64,000 nt of DNA, taken from positions 2,604,001 through 2,668,000 of the forward strand of contig NZ_CP066831.1 of the NCBI RefSeq assembly GCF_016598615.1, in the 5' to 3' direction. Made by a program: the position numbers and the translations under genes. Shown here piece after piece: positions 1 to 7,953 of this stretch (the stretch's first letter is position 1; every line of letters begins with the position of its first letter). The notes under the pieces are model-generated. The model saw nothing but the letters and a program-made list of their open reading frames with translations, was not told where the DNA came from and searched no databases. This DNA is from Streptomyces liliifuscus (lineage in GTDB: Bacteria; Actinomycetota; Actinomycetes; Streptomycetales; Streptomycetaceae).

Positions 1-1
1 G

Positions 2-598
2 CTCGGCGAACTGCTCCGGGTGCGCGCGAACCTCCGGAACTCCTCCGCCTACCGCCGCGACCTCCTCGACGTGGCACGCCAGGCCGTATCCAACCGCAGC
101 CGCGTCCTCCTCCCCCGCATCAGAAAGGCGTACGAGGCCGGGGACGCGTCCGACTTCGACCGGATGACCGGGGACTGGCTCGCCCTGATGGACGTACTGG
201 AGACCCTGCTGGCCACCGACTCCGGGCATCTGCTGGGGCGTTGGGTCGCCGACGCGCGGGCCTGGGGCGCGGACGCGGCGGAGCGGGACCGGCTGGCGTA
301 CGACAATCTGTCGCTGCTGACGGTGTGGGGCACCCGGCAGGGCGCGGACGCCGGACTGCGCGACTACGGCAACCGTGAGTGGGCGGGTCTGGTCGGCGGG
401 CTCTACCGGCTGCGGTGGTCGACGTACTTCACCGAACTGCGGGCCGCGATGGCCGAGAATCGCGCGCCGGAAGTCGTCGACTGGTTCACCATGGAGGACC
501 GCTGGACCCGTCGGCCGGGGCACCTCGCCACCAGGCCCACCGGTGACACGTACGAAGCCGCCGTCCGCGTACGAGAACTGCTGGTCACGACCCGCTAG
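2..598 (+). CDS. Alpha-N-acetylglucosaminidase (GH89, NAGLU family), C-terminal part
   Basis: The reading frame is open to the left window edge, so only the last ~198 residues are seen. They resemble the all-helical C-terminal domain of NAGLU-type GH89 enzymes: YRRDLLDVARQAV near the start, then LLATDSGHLLGRWVADAR, then YGNREWAGLVGGLYRLRW, and a final GDTYEAAVRVRELL helix. All have clear counterparts in human NAGLU. The family removes terminal alpha-linked GlcNAc from glycans. The catalytic (alpha/beta)8 domain lies outside the window, so activity cannot be judged. A secreted chitosanase follows on the same strand, giving an amino-sugar polymer theme, but the 147-bp gap contains its own regulatory palindrome, so the two are probably separate transcripts. 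Confidence 0.85.
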   Translation, partial: LGELLRVRANLRNSSAYRRDLLDVARQAVSNRSRVLLPRIRKAYEAGDASDFDRMTGDWLALMDVLETLLATDSGHLLGRWVADARAWGADAAERDRLAYDNLSLLTVWGTRQGADAGLRDYGNREWAGLVGGLYRLRWSTYFTELRAAMAENRAPEVVDWFTMEDRWTRRPGHLATRPTGDTYEAAVRVRELLVTTR

Positions 599-692
599 CC
601 GGTCCCGCGCCGCCACCCGGCCCCGTCGTACGGCCTCGACTCCTCCACAACACGCACCTCCTTGACGGGTATACGTCACTCCGAATTTCTGG

Positions 693-707
693 TAGGAAAC
701 CTTCCTA
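693..707. promoter_or_regulatory. Operator-like palindrome upstream of chitosanase
   Basis: TAGGAA-ACC-TTCCTA is a perfect 6-bp inverted repeat with a 3-bp spacer, 38 bp before the chitosanase start. Short palindromes of the AGGAAA/TTTCCT type are known in front of Streptomyces chitosanase genes, where the ROK-family repressor CsnR binds. Assigning this site to a CsnR-like protein is inference. Confidence 0.6.
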
Positions 708-745
708 ACAGTACGGAGAACGGCTCCCACCCCACTGGAGGTCCC

Positions 746-1561
746 GTGCACACCCCCCACATACGATCCTCGCGTCGAACGCTTCTCGCGCTGATCGGAG
801 CATCCCTGGTGGCAGGTCCCGTCATCGCCACCAGGTCCGCGAGCGCCGCGCCGGCCGGCCTCGACGACCCGGCGAAGAAGGAGATCGCCATGAAGCTGGT
901 CTCCAGCGCGGAGAACTCCTCGCTGGACTGGAAGGCGCAGTACAAGTACATCGAGGACATCGGCGACGGCCGCGGCTACACGGCCGGGATCATCGGCTTC
1001 TGCTCCGGTACGGGCGACATGCTCGACCTCGTCGAGCTGTACACGCAGCGCAGGCCGGGCAACGTACTGGCCGGGTACCTGCCGGCCCTGCGTCGCGTCG
1101 ACGGCACCGACTCCCACGAGGGCCTCGACCCCGGATACCCGGACGCCTGGCGCCGGGCCGCCCAGGACGAGGCGTTCCGGCGGGCCCAGAACGACGAGCG
1201 TGACCGCGTCTACTTCAACCCCGCGGTCGGGCGGGGCAAGGCCGACGGCATCGGCACGCTCGGCCAGTTCGCGTACTACGACGCCATCGTGATGCACGGC
1301 GACGGCGGCGACAGTACGAGTTTCAGCAGCATCCGCAGGCGCGCCCTCGACCGGGCCAGGCCCCCGGCCCAGGGCGGCGACGAGGTGACGTACCTCAACG
1401 CCTTCCTCGACGCCCGGGTGTGGGCGATGAAGCAGGAGGAGGCCCACGAGGACACCAGCCGCGTGGACACCGCCCAGCGCGTCTTCCTCAGGAACCGGAA
1501 CCTGAACCTGGATCCGCCCCTGGACTGGCAGGTCTACGGGGACAGCTACCACATCGGCTGA
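746..1561 (+). CDS. csn: Secreted chitosanase (GH46)
   Basis: Predicted endo-chitosanase (EC 3.2.1.132) that cuts beta-1,4-linked glucosamine polymers outside the cell. I start at GTG 746 because GGAGG lies 5 bp upstream; an earlier ATG at 662 has no ribosome site and would add 28 unlikely residues across the operator. The 271-residue protein opens with a Tat-type signal (SSRRTLLALIG, then a hydrophobic stretch ending ASA-AP at about 32-36). The mature part carries the GH46 catalytic pair: E56 in VSSAENSS and D74 in YIEDIGDGRGY, 18 residues apart as in the Streptomyces N174 enzyme. The C-terminal half has the usual AYYDAIVMHG and NAFLDARVWAM helices. Length is normal for the family. Confidence 0.95.
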   Translation: MHTPHIRSSRRTLLALIGASLVAGPVIATRSASAAPAGLDDPAKKEIAMKLVSSAENSSLDWKAQYKYIEDIGDGRGYTAGIIGFCSGTGDMLDLVELYTQRRPGNVLAGYLPALRRVDGTDSHEGLDPGYPDAWRRAAQDEAFRRAQNDERDRVYFNPAVGRGKADGIGTLGQFAYYDAIVMHGDGGDSTSFSSIRRRALDRARPPAQGGDEVTYLNAFLDARVWAMKQEEAHEDTSRVDTAQRVFLRNRNLNLDPPLDWQVYGDSYHIG

Positions 1562-1582
1562 ACCCGTTTGCCTGAAAACCCA

Positions 1583-1613
1583 AGGGCGCGGCACGTGTGA
1601 CGTGCCGCGCCCT
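1583..1613. terminator. Bidirectional hairpin between convergent genes
   Basis: A perfect 14-bp stem (AGGGCGCGGCACGT against its complement) with a GTG loop lies 21 bp after the chitosanase stop and 33 bp after the permease stop on the other strand. There is no U tract, as is usual in this genus. Confidence 0.85.
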
Positions 1614-1646
1614 GCCGTCCGTACGGGCAGTACAGGCAGTACGGGA

Positions 1647-3059
1647 TCAGTGGATCGAGGCCGGCTGCGGATCCATCGGGGACGTCACCTCGTCGTCGGC
1701 CGCGCGGCCCCCGCCCAGGTGGTTGAAGACGAGGTTCAGGGCGACCGCCGCCACGCACCCCGTCGAGATCCCCGAGTCCAGGATGATCTTCGCGGTCTCC
1801 GGGAACGCGTGGTAGAACTCCGGCGCCGTGATCGGGATGATGCCGACGGCCAGTGAGACCGCCACGATCAGGACGTTGTTGTCCTTCTCCAGGCCCGCCT
1901 TGACGAGAGTCTGGATGCCGCTCGCGGCGACCGAGCCGAACAGCACCACGCCCGCGCCGCCGAGCACGGGGCGGGGTACGACGGCGATGAGCGAGGCGGC
2001 CATCGGGCACAGGCCCATCAGGACGAGGAATCCGCCGCCTGTGGCGACGACGTACCGGCTGCGGATCCTCGTCATGGCGACCAGGCCGATGTTCTGCGCG
2101 AAGGCACTGCACATGAAGCCGTTGAAGACCGGGCTGAGGGCGGAGCCGAGGGTGTCGGCGCGCAGGCCCGCCGCGATGGTCCTCTCGTCGGCGGGGCGCT
2201 CGACGATCTCCCCCAACGCCAGCATGTCCGCGGTCGATTCGGTCATCGAGACCACCATCACGACGCACATCGAGAGGATCGCGGCGAGCTGGAACTGCGG
2301 GGCTCCGAAGTGGAACGGCGTGGGGAAGCCGACGACGGCCGCGTCGGCCACCGGGCCGAAGTCGGTGGCGCCGAAGGGGATCGCGACGAGCGTGCCGACG
2401 ACCAGGCCGAGCAGCACGGCGATCTGTTTGACGAAGCCGCGGGTGAAGCGGCGCAGGAGCAGGACGATGACGAGGGTCGCGCCCGCCAGGCCCAGGTTGG
2501 TGGTGGAACCGTAGTCGTCCGCCGTGGGGTTGGGGCCCTGTGCCCAGCCGAAGGCGACCGGCATCAGGGATATGCCGATGAGCGTGATGACCGTGCCGGT
2601 GACGACGGGCGGGAAGAAGCGGACCGCCTTGCTGAAGAACGGGGCGGTGAAGAAGCCGAGTACGCCGGCGACGATGACCGCGCCGAAGATGACCGGCAGC
2701 GCGTCGCTCTTGTCGTCGGTGGAGTTGACGACCGCGATCATCGGGGCGACCCCGGCGAAGGTGACGCCGTTGACGAACGGCAGCCGGGCGCCGATCTTCC
2801 AGATCCCGAGGGTCTGGAGGAAGGTGGCGAGGCCCGCGGTGAACAGACAGGCGCCGGTGAGGAAGGTCAGTTCGGTCGCGGTCAGACCCACGGCCGCGCC
2901 GACGATCAGGGGCGGGGCGACGACGCCCGCGTACATGGCGGCCACGTGCTGCAGACCGCTGGTGGCCATTTTCAGGGCGGGGAGTTTCTCGTCAACTGGG
3001 TGCTTGTGCGGGCCAGTCGGGGTTGCGTCCTTGCTGCTGGACGTGGGTTGGGCGGCCAC
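1647..3059 (-). CDS. NCS2-family purine (uric acid/xanthine) permease
   Basis: A 470-residue membrane transporter of the nucleobase:cation symporter 2 family. The NAT signature QNIGLVAMTR is present, as is an acidic segment around LGEIVERP, and the rest is hydrophobic, consistent with 14 membrane spans. I chose GTG at 3059 because GGAGGAG lies 5 bp upstream; an upstream GTG at 3083 lacks a site. The soluble N-terminus (SSSKDATPTG...) precedes PALKMATSGLQHVAAMYAG, the typical first conserved block. Neighbouring genes degrade oxidised purines and urate, so urate or xanthine import is the likely role. Substrate cannot be read from sequence alone. Confidence 0.88.
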   Translation of the reverse strand: MAAQPTSSSKDATPTGPHKHPVDEKLPALKMATSGLQHVAAMYAGVVAPPLIVGAAVGLTATELTFLTGACLFTAGLATFLQTLGIWKIGARLPFVNGVTFAGVAPMIAVVNSTDDKSDALPVIFGAVIVAGVLGFFTAPFFSKAVRFFPPVVTGTVITLIGISLMPVAFGWAQGPNPTADDYGSTTNLGLAGATLVIVLLLRRFTRGFVKQIAVLLGLVVGTLVAIPFGATDFGPVADAAVVGFPTPFHFGAPQFQLAAILSMCVVMVVSMTESTADMLALGEIVERPADERTIAAGLRADTLGSALSPVFNGFMCSAFAQNIGLVAMTRIRSRYVVATGGGFLVLMGLCPMAASLIAVVPRPVLGGAGVVLFGSVAASGIQTLVKAGLEKDNNVLIVAVSLAVGIIPITAPEFYHAFPETAKIILDSGISTGCVAAVALNLVFNHLGGGRAADDEVTSPMDPQPASIH

Positions 3060-3170
3060 GGCGGCTCCTCCGGTCGGGTACACGTCGGCGTTGACGCGGG
3101 TGTCAGGGAGGTGGGGCGCGGTCGTGCGGGGACCGGGACGATGCCCGTCACGGGGAGGGCGTGGCGGGGA

Positions 3171-3218
3171 GACCGTTCCGGGGCGCGCGCACGTCCATGC
3201 GCGTGCCCCGGAGACGGT
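3171..3218 (-). terminator. Long hairpin after the 8-oxoguanine deaminase gene
   Basis: CCGGGGCGCGCGC (3178-3190) pairs with GCGCGTGCCCCGG (3199-3211) with one G-U pair, and the stem is extended by flanking GACCGT/ACGGTC. It lies in the 248-bp gap between the deaminase stop and the permease start, so the permease is probably transcribed from its own promoter to the left of it. Confidence 0.7.
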
Positions 3219-3307
3219 CGCCGTGGGGCCCGCTCGGGTCCCACGGCCACCGGCAAAGGGCCGTCCCCCTCAGCCGGAGATCTAGGGGGTGTTGTGAAAG
3301 TCCCCTG

Positions 3308-4687
3308 TCAGGCCTGCGCGGCGATGCGCGCGAGGCGCTGGGCCTCGTCCCGCGTGGAGCGGGCGATGGCCTCCTCGTCGACGTGCAGCAGTCGGCCGTT
3401 CTCGACGATCTGCTCGCCGTTGACGAAGGAGGCGGTGACCGGCGCCGCGGCGCCGAAGACGAGTGCGGTGACGGGGTCTGCGATCGACGCGTGGGCCAGG
3501 GTGTCCAGGTTCCACAGCACGAGGTCGGCGAGCTTGCCGGCCTCCAGCGAGCCGATCTCCCCTGCCCTGCCCAGGACTTGGGCGCCGCCGAAGGTGCCGA
3601 GCCGCAGCGCCTGCCGGGCGTTCAGCGCGGCCTCGCGATGGGCCCCGAGGCGGTTGATGAGCAGCGCGTTGCGCAGTTCGGTGTGGAGTTCGCCGGACTC
3701 GTTCGACGCGGTGCCGTCGACGCCGAGTCCGACCGGGACGCCGGCCGCCAGCATGTCGGGGACGCGCGCGATCCCGGCCGCCAGACGGGCGTTGGAGGAC
3801 GGGCAGTGGGCCACACCGGTCTTCGTACGGGCGAAGGCGGCGATGTCGGAGTCGTTCATGTGGACGCAGTGCGCCATCCACACGTCCTCGCCGAGCCAGC
3901 CGGTCGACTCGAAGTAGTCCGTCGGACCCATCCCGAACAGCTCCTTGCAGAACTGCTCCTCCTCGACCGTCTCCGAGCCGTGGGTGTGCAGGCGGACGCC
4001 CTTGCGACGGGCCAACTCGGCGCCCTGCTTGAGGAGTTCGGTCGACACCGAGAAGGGCGAGCAGGGAGCCACGGCGACCTGCGTCATCGCGCCGAAGGAC
4101 GCGTCGTGGTGTTCGTCGACCGTCGCCTCGGTGGCGGCGAGGGCCCCTTCGAGGGTCTCGACCGCGAAGTCCGGGGGCAGCCCGCCGTCCTTCTCGCTGC
4201 GGTCCATGGAGCCGCGGGCGAGGGTGAAGCGGACGCCCATCTCCCGCGCGGCCCGGATGATCGAGCCGGACAGGTCGCCGGACCCGTGCGGGAAGACGTA
4301 GTGGTGGTCCATGGCGGTGGTGACTCCGCCGCGGGCCATCATGCCGAGCGAGCCCTGCGCGGCCGCGTACGTCATGCGCTCGTCGATGCGCGCCCAGGTC
4401 GGGTACAGGGCGACGAGCCAGTTGAAGAGGTTGTGGTCCGTGGCGAGGCCGCGGGTGATCCACTGGTAGAAGTGGTGGTGCGTGTTGACCAGGCCCGGGG
4501 TCACGAGGTGGCCGGTCGCGTCGATACGGCGTACGACGTTCTCCAGGCCCTCGGGGGCCCTGCCCGTGCCGAGCGACTCGATGCGGTTGCCCGCCAGGAC
4601 CAGATGACCGGACGCGTACTCGGTGTCGTCCGCGTCCACGGTCGCGATCGCGCAGTTCTCGATGACGATGCGCGGGTCTGCTGCCAT
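3308..4687 (-). CDS. 8-oxoguanine deaminase (amidohydrolase/TrzN-AtzA type)
   Basis: A 459-residue amidohydrolase of the ATZ/TRZ group that likely deaminates 8-oxoguanine to urate (EC 3.5.4.32). Visible metal-site elements are THHH at about 69-72, RLHTHGSE, AHCVHM, and the GVDGTASNES motif with the catalytic Asp. The start at 4687 has GAAGGA 8 bp upstream; a longer frame begins at 4732 without a site. The position beside uricase supports urate as the product, which feeds the next enzyme. A related alternative is guanine deaminase or an S-triazine hydrolase-like enzyme, since the family is broad and residues that set specificity were not modelled. Confidence 0.8.
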   Translation of the reverse strand: MAADPRIVIENCAIATVDADDTEYASGHLVLAGNRIESLGTGRAPEGLENVVRRIDATGHLVTPGLVNTHHHFYQWITRGLATDHNLFNWLVALYPTWARIDERMTYAAAQGSLGMMARGGVTTAMDHHYVFPHGSGDLSGSIIRAAREMGVRFTLARGSMDRSEKDGGLPPDFAVETLEGALAATEATVDEHHDASFGAMTQVAVAPCSPFSVSTELLKQGAELARRKGVRLHTHGSETVEEEQFCKELFGMGPTDYFESTGWLGEDVWMAHCVHMNDSDIAAFARTKTGVAHCPSSNARLAAGIARVPDMLAAGVPVGLGVDGTASNESGELHTELRNALLINRLGAHREAALNARQALRLGTFGGAQVLGRAGEIGSLEAGKLADLVLWNLDTLAHASIADPVTALVFGAAAPVTASFVNGEQIVENGRLLHVDEEAIARSTRDEAQRLARIAAQA

Positions 4688-4759
4688 GGTTCGTCCTTCT
4701 TCGCTGAGGAATCGCTGAGTTGGAGTGGGCACGGCAGGACCCTGGGAGCTTTTGAGTGC

Positions 4760-4789
4760 CGCGGCCCGGCCGGGCGGGCGGGCCGCGGG
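4760..4789 (-). terminator. Hairpin between uricase and 8-oxoguanine deaminase genes
   Basis: CCGCGGCCCG and CGGGCCGCGG form a 10-bp stem with a 10-nt loop, 53 bp after the uricase stop. It could end the uraD-uraH-uricase transcript or attenuate read-through into the deaminase. Confidence 0.6.
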
Positions 4790-4841
4790 TGCCGAAATGG
4801 GGGGCGTCAGAGGGTGGTTCAGAGATCGGTTCAGAGGTTGT

Positions 4842-5765
4842 TCAGAGGTTGGTGAGGTCCACCGGGATCTTCGGCTCGCAGCCGTCCCGCAGGATCGTGG
4901 CCTCGATCAGGCCGTAGGGGCGGTCGGCCGCGAAGTACACCTCATTGTCGTTCTTGAGGCCGAACGGCTCCAGGTCGACGAGGAAGTGGTGCTTGTTCGG
5001 CAGCGAGAAGCGGACCTCGTCGATCTCACTGCGGTTCTCGATGATCCGCGAACCCATCTGGTACAGGGTCTGCTGGAGCGACAGCGAGTACGTCTCGGCG
5101 AAGGCCTGGAGCATGTGCTTCCTCACCTGCTCGTAGGACTTCTCCCAGTTGGGCGCCTTCTGCTCGTCGTCGGTCCAGTTGAAGCGCCAGCGGGCGGAGA
5201 CCTGGGTGGCCAGGATGCGGTCGTACGCCTCGGGGAGCGTCGTGTACTTGTCCTTGACGTAGCCCCAGAACTCGGAGTTGGTCGAGTTCATCACGACGAG
5301 GTCCTTGAGGCCCGAGACGACCTCCCAGGACTCACCGTCGTACGTGATCTGCGTGACCCGGGTCTCCTGGCCCTGGCGGACGAAGGAGTGCTTGACCTCG
5401 TCGGCGCCGATGAACCTGGAGTTCGCGTCCGAGGTCGCGATCCGCTCCCAGGCGTACTCCTCGATGCGGATCCGGGCCGTCCTGATCGGCTCCTGGCTCG
5501 TCACGAAGTGCCGGGCGAGGTGGATGCCGAACTGTTCGGCGGACTCGATGCCGTGTTCCTTGGCGAAGGCGTACACCGTGTTCTTGGTGGTGTCCGTCGG
5601 CAGCACATTGGCGTTCGAGCCGGAGAGGTGGACCTCGTCCATGTCGCCGGAGAGCGCGACGGAGACGTTCAGGTCCTTGATGTGGTGGGTGGCGCCGTCC
5701 CGCGTGATCTTTACGACTCGGTTCTCGGCCTTGCCGTACTGGTTCTGTCCCAGGATCGTTGGCAT
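4842..5765 (-). CDS. pucL: Urate oxidase (uricase)
   Basis: Cofactor-free uricase (EC 1.7.3.3): urate + O2 + H2O gives 5-hydroxyisourate + H2O2. The 307-residue protein has both T-fold halves. K12 in YGKAENRVVKI and T57-D58 in LPTDTTKNTVYAFAKEHG match the catalytic Lys-Thr pair, and the second half carries the conserved NSTNSEFWGYVKDKYTTL and F-N-W-T segments. No peroxisomal SKL tail, as expected in bacteria. It is 7 bp downstream of uraH, in one transcript with uraH and uraD. The H2O2 it makes explains the catalase gene about 4 kb away that shares an operator-like palindrome with this operon. Confidence 0.96.
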   Translation of the reverse strand: MPTILGQNQYGKAENRVVKITRDGATHHIKDLNVSVALSGDMDEVHLSGSNANVLPTDTTKNTVYAFAKEHGIESAEQFGIHLARHFVTSQEPIRTARIRIEEYAWERIATSDANSRFIGADEVKHSFVRQGQETRVTQITYDGESWEVVSGLKDLVVMNSTNSEFWGYVKDKYTTLPEAYDRILATQVSARWRFNWTDDEQKAPNWEKSYEQVRKHMLQAFAETYSLSLQQTLYQMGSRIIENRSEIDEVRFSLPNKHHFLVDLEPFGLKNDNEVYFAADRPYGLIEATILRDGCEPKIPVDLTNL

Positions 5766-5772
5766 GTGTCTG

Positions 5773-6180
5773 CTAGCTCCCTCGGTATACGGAGTAGCCG
5801 AACGGGTTGAGCAGCAGCGGTACGTGGAAGTGCTCGCCCGGCACGACGGCGAACGTGATCGCCACCTCCGGGAAGAACGCCCCTACGCTGCCGCTGTCCC
5901 GGTTCGCGGGGGCGTCCTGCTGCGCATCGGCTTGCTTCTTCTCGAACTTCAAGAAATACGCCTCGACCGCGAAGTCGAGCCGTACGTGTGTGGTGCCCTC
6001 CGGCAGCGCCGGCAGGTCCTTGCACCGGCCGTCCGCGTCGGTCGCGGAGCCGCCGAGCGCCTGCCAGTTGGCCTCGCTGCCGGCGCGGGCGGCGAGTCTG
6101 ACGGCGACTCCCTCTGCGGGGCGGCCGACGCTGGTGTCCAGGATGTGCGTGGACACGGAGGCGGTGGTCTCGGTGCTCAT
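5773..6180 (-). CDS. uraH: 5-hydroxyisourate hydrolase (transthyretin-like)
   Basis: A 135-residue HIUase (EC 3.5.2.17) that opens the unstable uricase product to OHCU. H12 in VSTHILD, an Arg in the GRCKDLP loop, the EHFHVPLLLNPFGYSVYRGS end with the diagnostic C-terminal YRGS tetrapeptide are all present. A slightly unusual insertion of polar residues (KKQADAQQDAPANRDS) sits before the last strands and is absent from many homologues. The ATG overlaps the uraD stop by four bases (ATGA), so the two are translationally coupled. Confidence 0.95.
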   Translation of the reverse strand: MSTETTASVSTHILDTSVGRPAEGVAVRLAARAGSEANWQALGGSATDADGRCKDLPALPEGTTHVRLDFAVEAYFLKFEKKQADAQQDAPANRDSGSVGAFFPEVAITFAVVPGEHFHVPLLLNPFGYSVYRGS

Positions 6181-6695
6181 GCGGGTGCGTCCTCTTCGAC
6201 GAGTCGGGCGAGCCGGATGCGGTTGATCTTTCCCAGTTCGGTGCGCACGATCTCGCGCTCCCGCGCCGGTGCGTTGCCGATCCGTTCCCTGACCGCGTCG
6301 CGCATCTGCTCGCCGGTGCGGCCGGTCGCGCAGATCAGGAAGACATGGCCGAACTTCTCCTGGTAGGCCAGGTTCAGTTCGAGCATCTCCGCCCTCAGCT
6401 CCTCGGAGGCGCCGGCCATGCCGCGCTGTTCGCGCGAGGAGGTCGGGTCTCCGGGCTTCGGGCGTCCGATCGGCGGGTGGCCCGCCATCGCCTCGTCGAG
6501 GTCCGTGTCGGTCAGGCCGGCCGTTGCGGCGTCGCTCTCCGTGAAGAGTTCATCGGTGGCGGTGTAGGGGCGGCGGGCGAGCAGCCGGTGCGCCCAGGCC
6601 GCCGAGGCGCAGAGCTCGTGGAGGGCTGCGTAGGCGGCGTGCTCCTCCAGGGCGTTGAATCGGGCGAGGCCGCCGGATGTCGTACTCGAAGTCAC
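6177..6695 (-). CDS. uraD: 2-oxo-4-hydroxy-4-carboxy-5-ureidoimidazoline (OHCU) decarboxylase
   Basis: A 172-residue all-helical decarboxylase (EC 4.1.1.97) making S-allantoin. The catalytic His is H73 in AGHPPIGRP and the conserved SREQRGM block with E89 follows. The C-terminal QEKFGHVFLICATGRTGEQM and the NAPAREREIVRTELGKI helix are typical. It is the first gene of the uraD-uraH-uricase operon. The promoter region contains a perfect TCAACA-N3-TGTTGA palindrome (6761-6775) also found before the catalase gene. Confidence 0.94.
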   Translation of the reverse strand: MTSSTTSGGLARFNALEEHAAYAALHELCASAAWAHRLLARRPYTATDELFTESDAATAGLTDTDLDEAMAGHPPIGRPKPGDPTSSREQRGMAGASEELRAEMLELNLAYQEKFGHVFLICATGRTGEQMRDAVRERIGNAPAREREIVRTELGKINRIRLARLVEEDAPA

Positions 6696-6760
6696 GGGAA
6701 GCCTCCGTGGCCTTGTGCTGGACGGGCTGCGGATTAGCTAACGCCCTCGGAAACATCACG

Positions 6761-6775
6761 TCAACACTTTGTTGA
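6761..6775. promoter_or_regulatory. TCAACA-N3-TGTTGA palindrome before uraD
   Basis: TCAACA-CTT-TGTTGA is a perfect inverted repeat. Read in the direction of uraD it is followed by TTGACG, a -35-like element overlapping its right arm, so a bound repressor would block the promoter. The same element occurs before the catalase gene at 9859-9873. Confidence 0.65.
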
Positions 6776-6830
6776 AAAATCCGGGTAACAAATCCGGGAA
6801 GCGGAAACCACCACCCGCATGGCGGACGGC

Positions 6831-6858
6831 GGCGGCTCGCGGGCGCCCGCGAGCCGCC
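6831..6858 (-). terminator. Perfect 28-bp palindrome, likely terminator
   Basis: GGCGGCTCGCGGGC is followed immediately by its exact complement. It lies 190 bp downstream of the minus-strand HTH gene and 136 bp upstream of uraD, so it would isolate the urate operon from read-through. Confidence 0.6.
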
Positions 6859-7047
6859 CACCCGGAGCCGCGTCACGCCTGGTCAGAGACCTGACGGCGA
6901 CCTGTCGGGGGCGGGTGGCGGCCCATCGCCGATCGACGGTAGTCGGGCACAGGCCGACGGCGGGGCAGTCACAGACCGGCGGCCGGTCAGGCGCAGGTCG
7001 GCGACGGGTCACGCACCGGTCGGCGGGGGCCAGGCATCCGCCCCCGC

Positions 7048-7416
7048 TCAGGCGTCCTTCTCGCGGTTCAAGTAGTTGTAGACGGTGAACCGGCTGACGC
7101 CGAGCGCGCCCGCGACGGTCTCCACGCCGTGCCGCACGGAGAAGGCGCCGCGCGCCTCGAGTATCCGTACGACCTCCTGCTTGGCCTTGCGGTCCAGCTC
7201 GGCCAGCGGCTTGCCGCGCTTGCGCTCCAGGGCGGCCAGGATGTGGTCCAGCGAGTCGGCGAGCTGGGGCAGCCGTACGGCGACGACGTCGGCGCCCTCC
7301 CAGGAGAGCACCACGTCGTCGGGTCCCGCCTGGCCGGGCGGCAGCATCTCGCCGCCCATGGCGTCGACCAGTGGCTTCACGGCCGTGACGAAGGGGTCGT
7401 CCCCGTTGCCGGTCAC
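7048..7416 (-). CDS. Small helix-turn-helix DNA-binding protein
   Basis: A 122-residue protein with no recognised sensor domain. The C-terminal 28 residues (VRHGVETVAGALGVSRFTVYNYLNRE) form a clear helix-turn-helix of the kind found at the C-terminus of YheO-like proteins. The N-terminal half (PLVDAMGGEMLPPGQAGPDDVVLSWEG) is a short globular region. It starts with a GTG that overlaps the stop of the upstream thiamine-binding-like gene (GTGA), so the pair is coupled. Divergent placement from hyi suggests it may control the glyoxylate genes, but this is inference. Confidence 0.75.
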   Translation of the reverse strand: MTGNGDDPFVTAVKPLVDAMGGEMLPPGQAGPDDVVLSWEGADVVAVRLPQLADSLDHILAALERKRGKPLAELDRKAKQEVVRILEARGAFSVRHGVETVAGALGVSRFTVYNYLNREKDA

Positions 7417-7664
7417 TCGCCGCCCTCCCCGATCACGTTGACCTGGAGCGAGACCCGGGTGGCGCCGGCCTCCAGCGCCTGGCGCAGCAGCGCGTCGACC
7501 GCGGTGAGCACCGAGTCCGCGCCGCCCTCCGCCGTGTTGCCGAACGGGCCGACATCCACGGCGTCCAACTCGGCCGCCTCGATGACCTCGCGGGCGACCA
7601 GCGCGTGCCGCGGTGCCTCGTCGAGATCGAAGGGCTCGGTCGTGAACTCCACTCTCAATCGCAC
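7413..7664 (-). CDS. Thiamine-binding-like small protein (MTH1187/DUF77 type)
   Basis: An 83-residue protein started at GTG 7664, which has GGGGG a few bases upstream. The pattern VGPFGNTAEGGADSVLTAVDALLRQALEAG-ATRVSLQVNV matches the core of the MTH1187/YqgV thiamine-binding family (GP-x-T-x-E-G, a long helix, then a G-x-x-R-V strand). The similarity is seen by eye only and the N-terminal strand is divergent, so the ligand is uncertain. If correct, its place among genes that include the thiamine-diphosphate enzyme Gcl is suggestive. Confidence 0.6.
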   Translation of the reverse strand: MRLRVEFTTEPFDLDEAPRHALVAREVIEAAELDAVDVGPFGNTAEGGADSVLTAVDALLRQALEAGATRVSLQVNVIGEGGE

Positions 7665-7898
7665 TGTGCCCCCATGGCATCGGCTCCGACCTGTACGTTC
7701 CCCCGGTCCACGTGACGCGGGGACTGCCGGGCGCGCAAGCGACCCTAGCCGACCCGCACGCCACCCGTGAGGAACACCCGATCGAACGGTGAAGGTGCCG
7801 CCCGGGCGAATCCGCCCGGGCCTCCCGCGCCCCGGCGGCTTTTCCGGGCAACCCCCCTTGACAAGGTTCCCCGACGCGGGCAGCCTTTCCATCAAGCA

Positions 7899-7922
7899 GA
7901 AACTAACTTCCGCAATACGGAA
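7899..7922. promoter_or_regulatory. Shared GAAACTAACTTC element and TTCCG-N5-CGGAA palindrome before hyi
   Basis: GAAACTAACTTC (7899-7910) runs into TTCCGCAATACGGAA (7908-7922), a 5-bp inverted repeat with a 5-bp centre. The identical 12-mer beside a near-identical palindrome occurs before gcl (14371-14394) and a 10/12 match before the catalase gene (9910-9921). This indicates co-regulation. IclR-type AllR is known to control glyoxylate/allantoin genes in Streptomyces; linking it to this site is inference. Confidence 0.65.
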
Positions 7923-7953
7923 CTACTCGACACGGAAGGGAGCGCCGACCCAC

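Larger units (their letters stand above)
6696..7047. other. Non-coding stretch between uraD and the HTH gene
   Basis: This 352-bp gap holds the uraD promoter region with its palindrome, and further right a perfect 28-bp palindrome (6831-6858). From about 6890 to 7047 it is GC-rich and full of short GGTCGG-type repeats. No open frame here has a ribosome site or gene-like codon use. Confidence 0.6.

Noticed and set aside
2310..3917. 535-codon frame antisense to the permease and 8-oxoguanine deaminase genes
   Set aside because: Shadow frame with Asp/Gly/Arg-rich composition and no function; the minus-strand genes are well supported.
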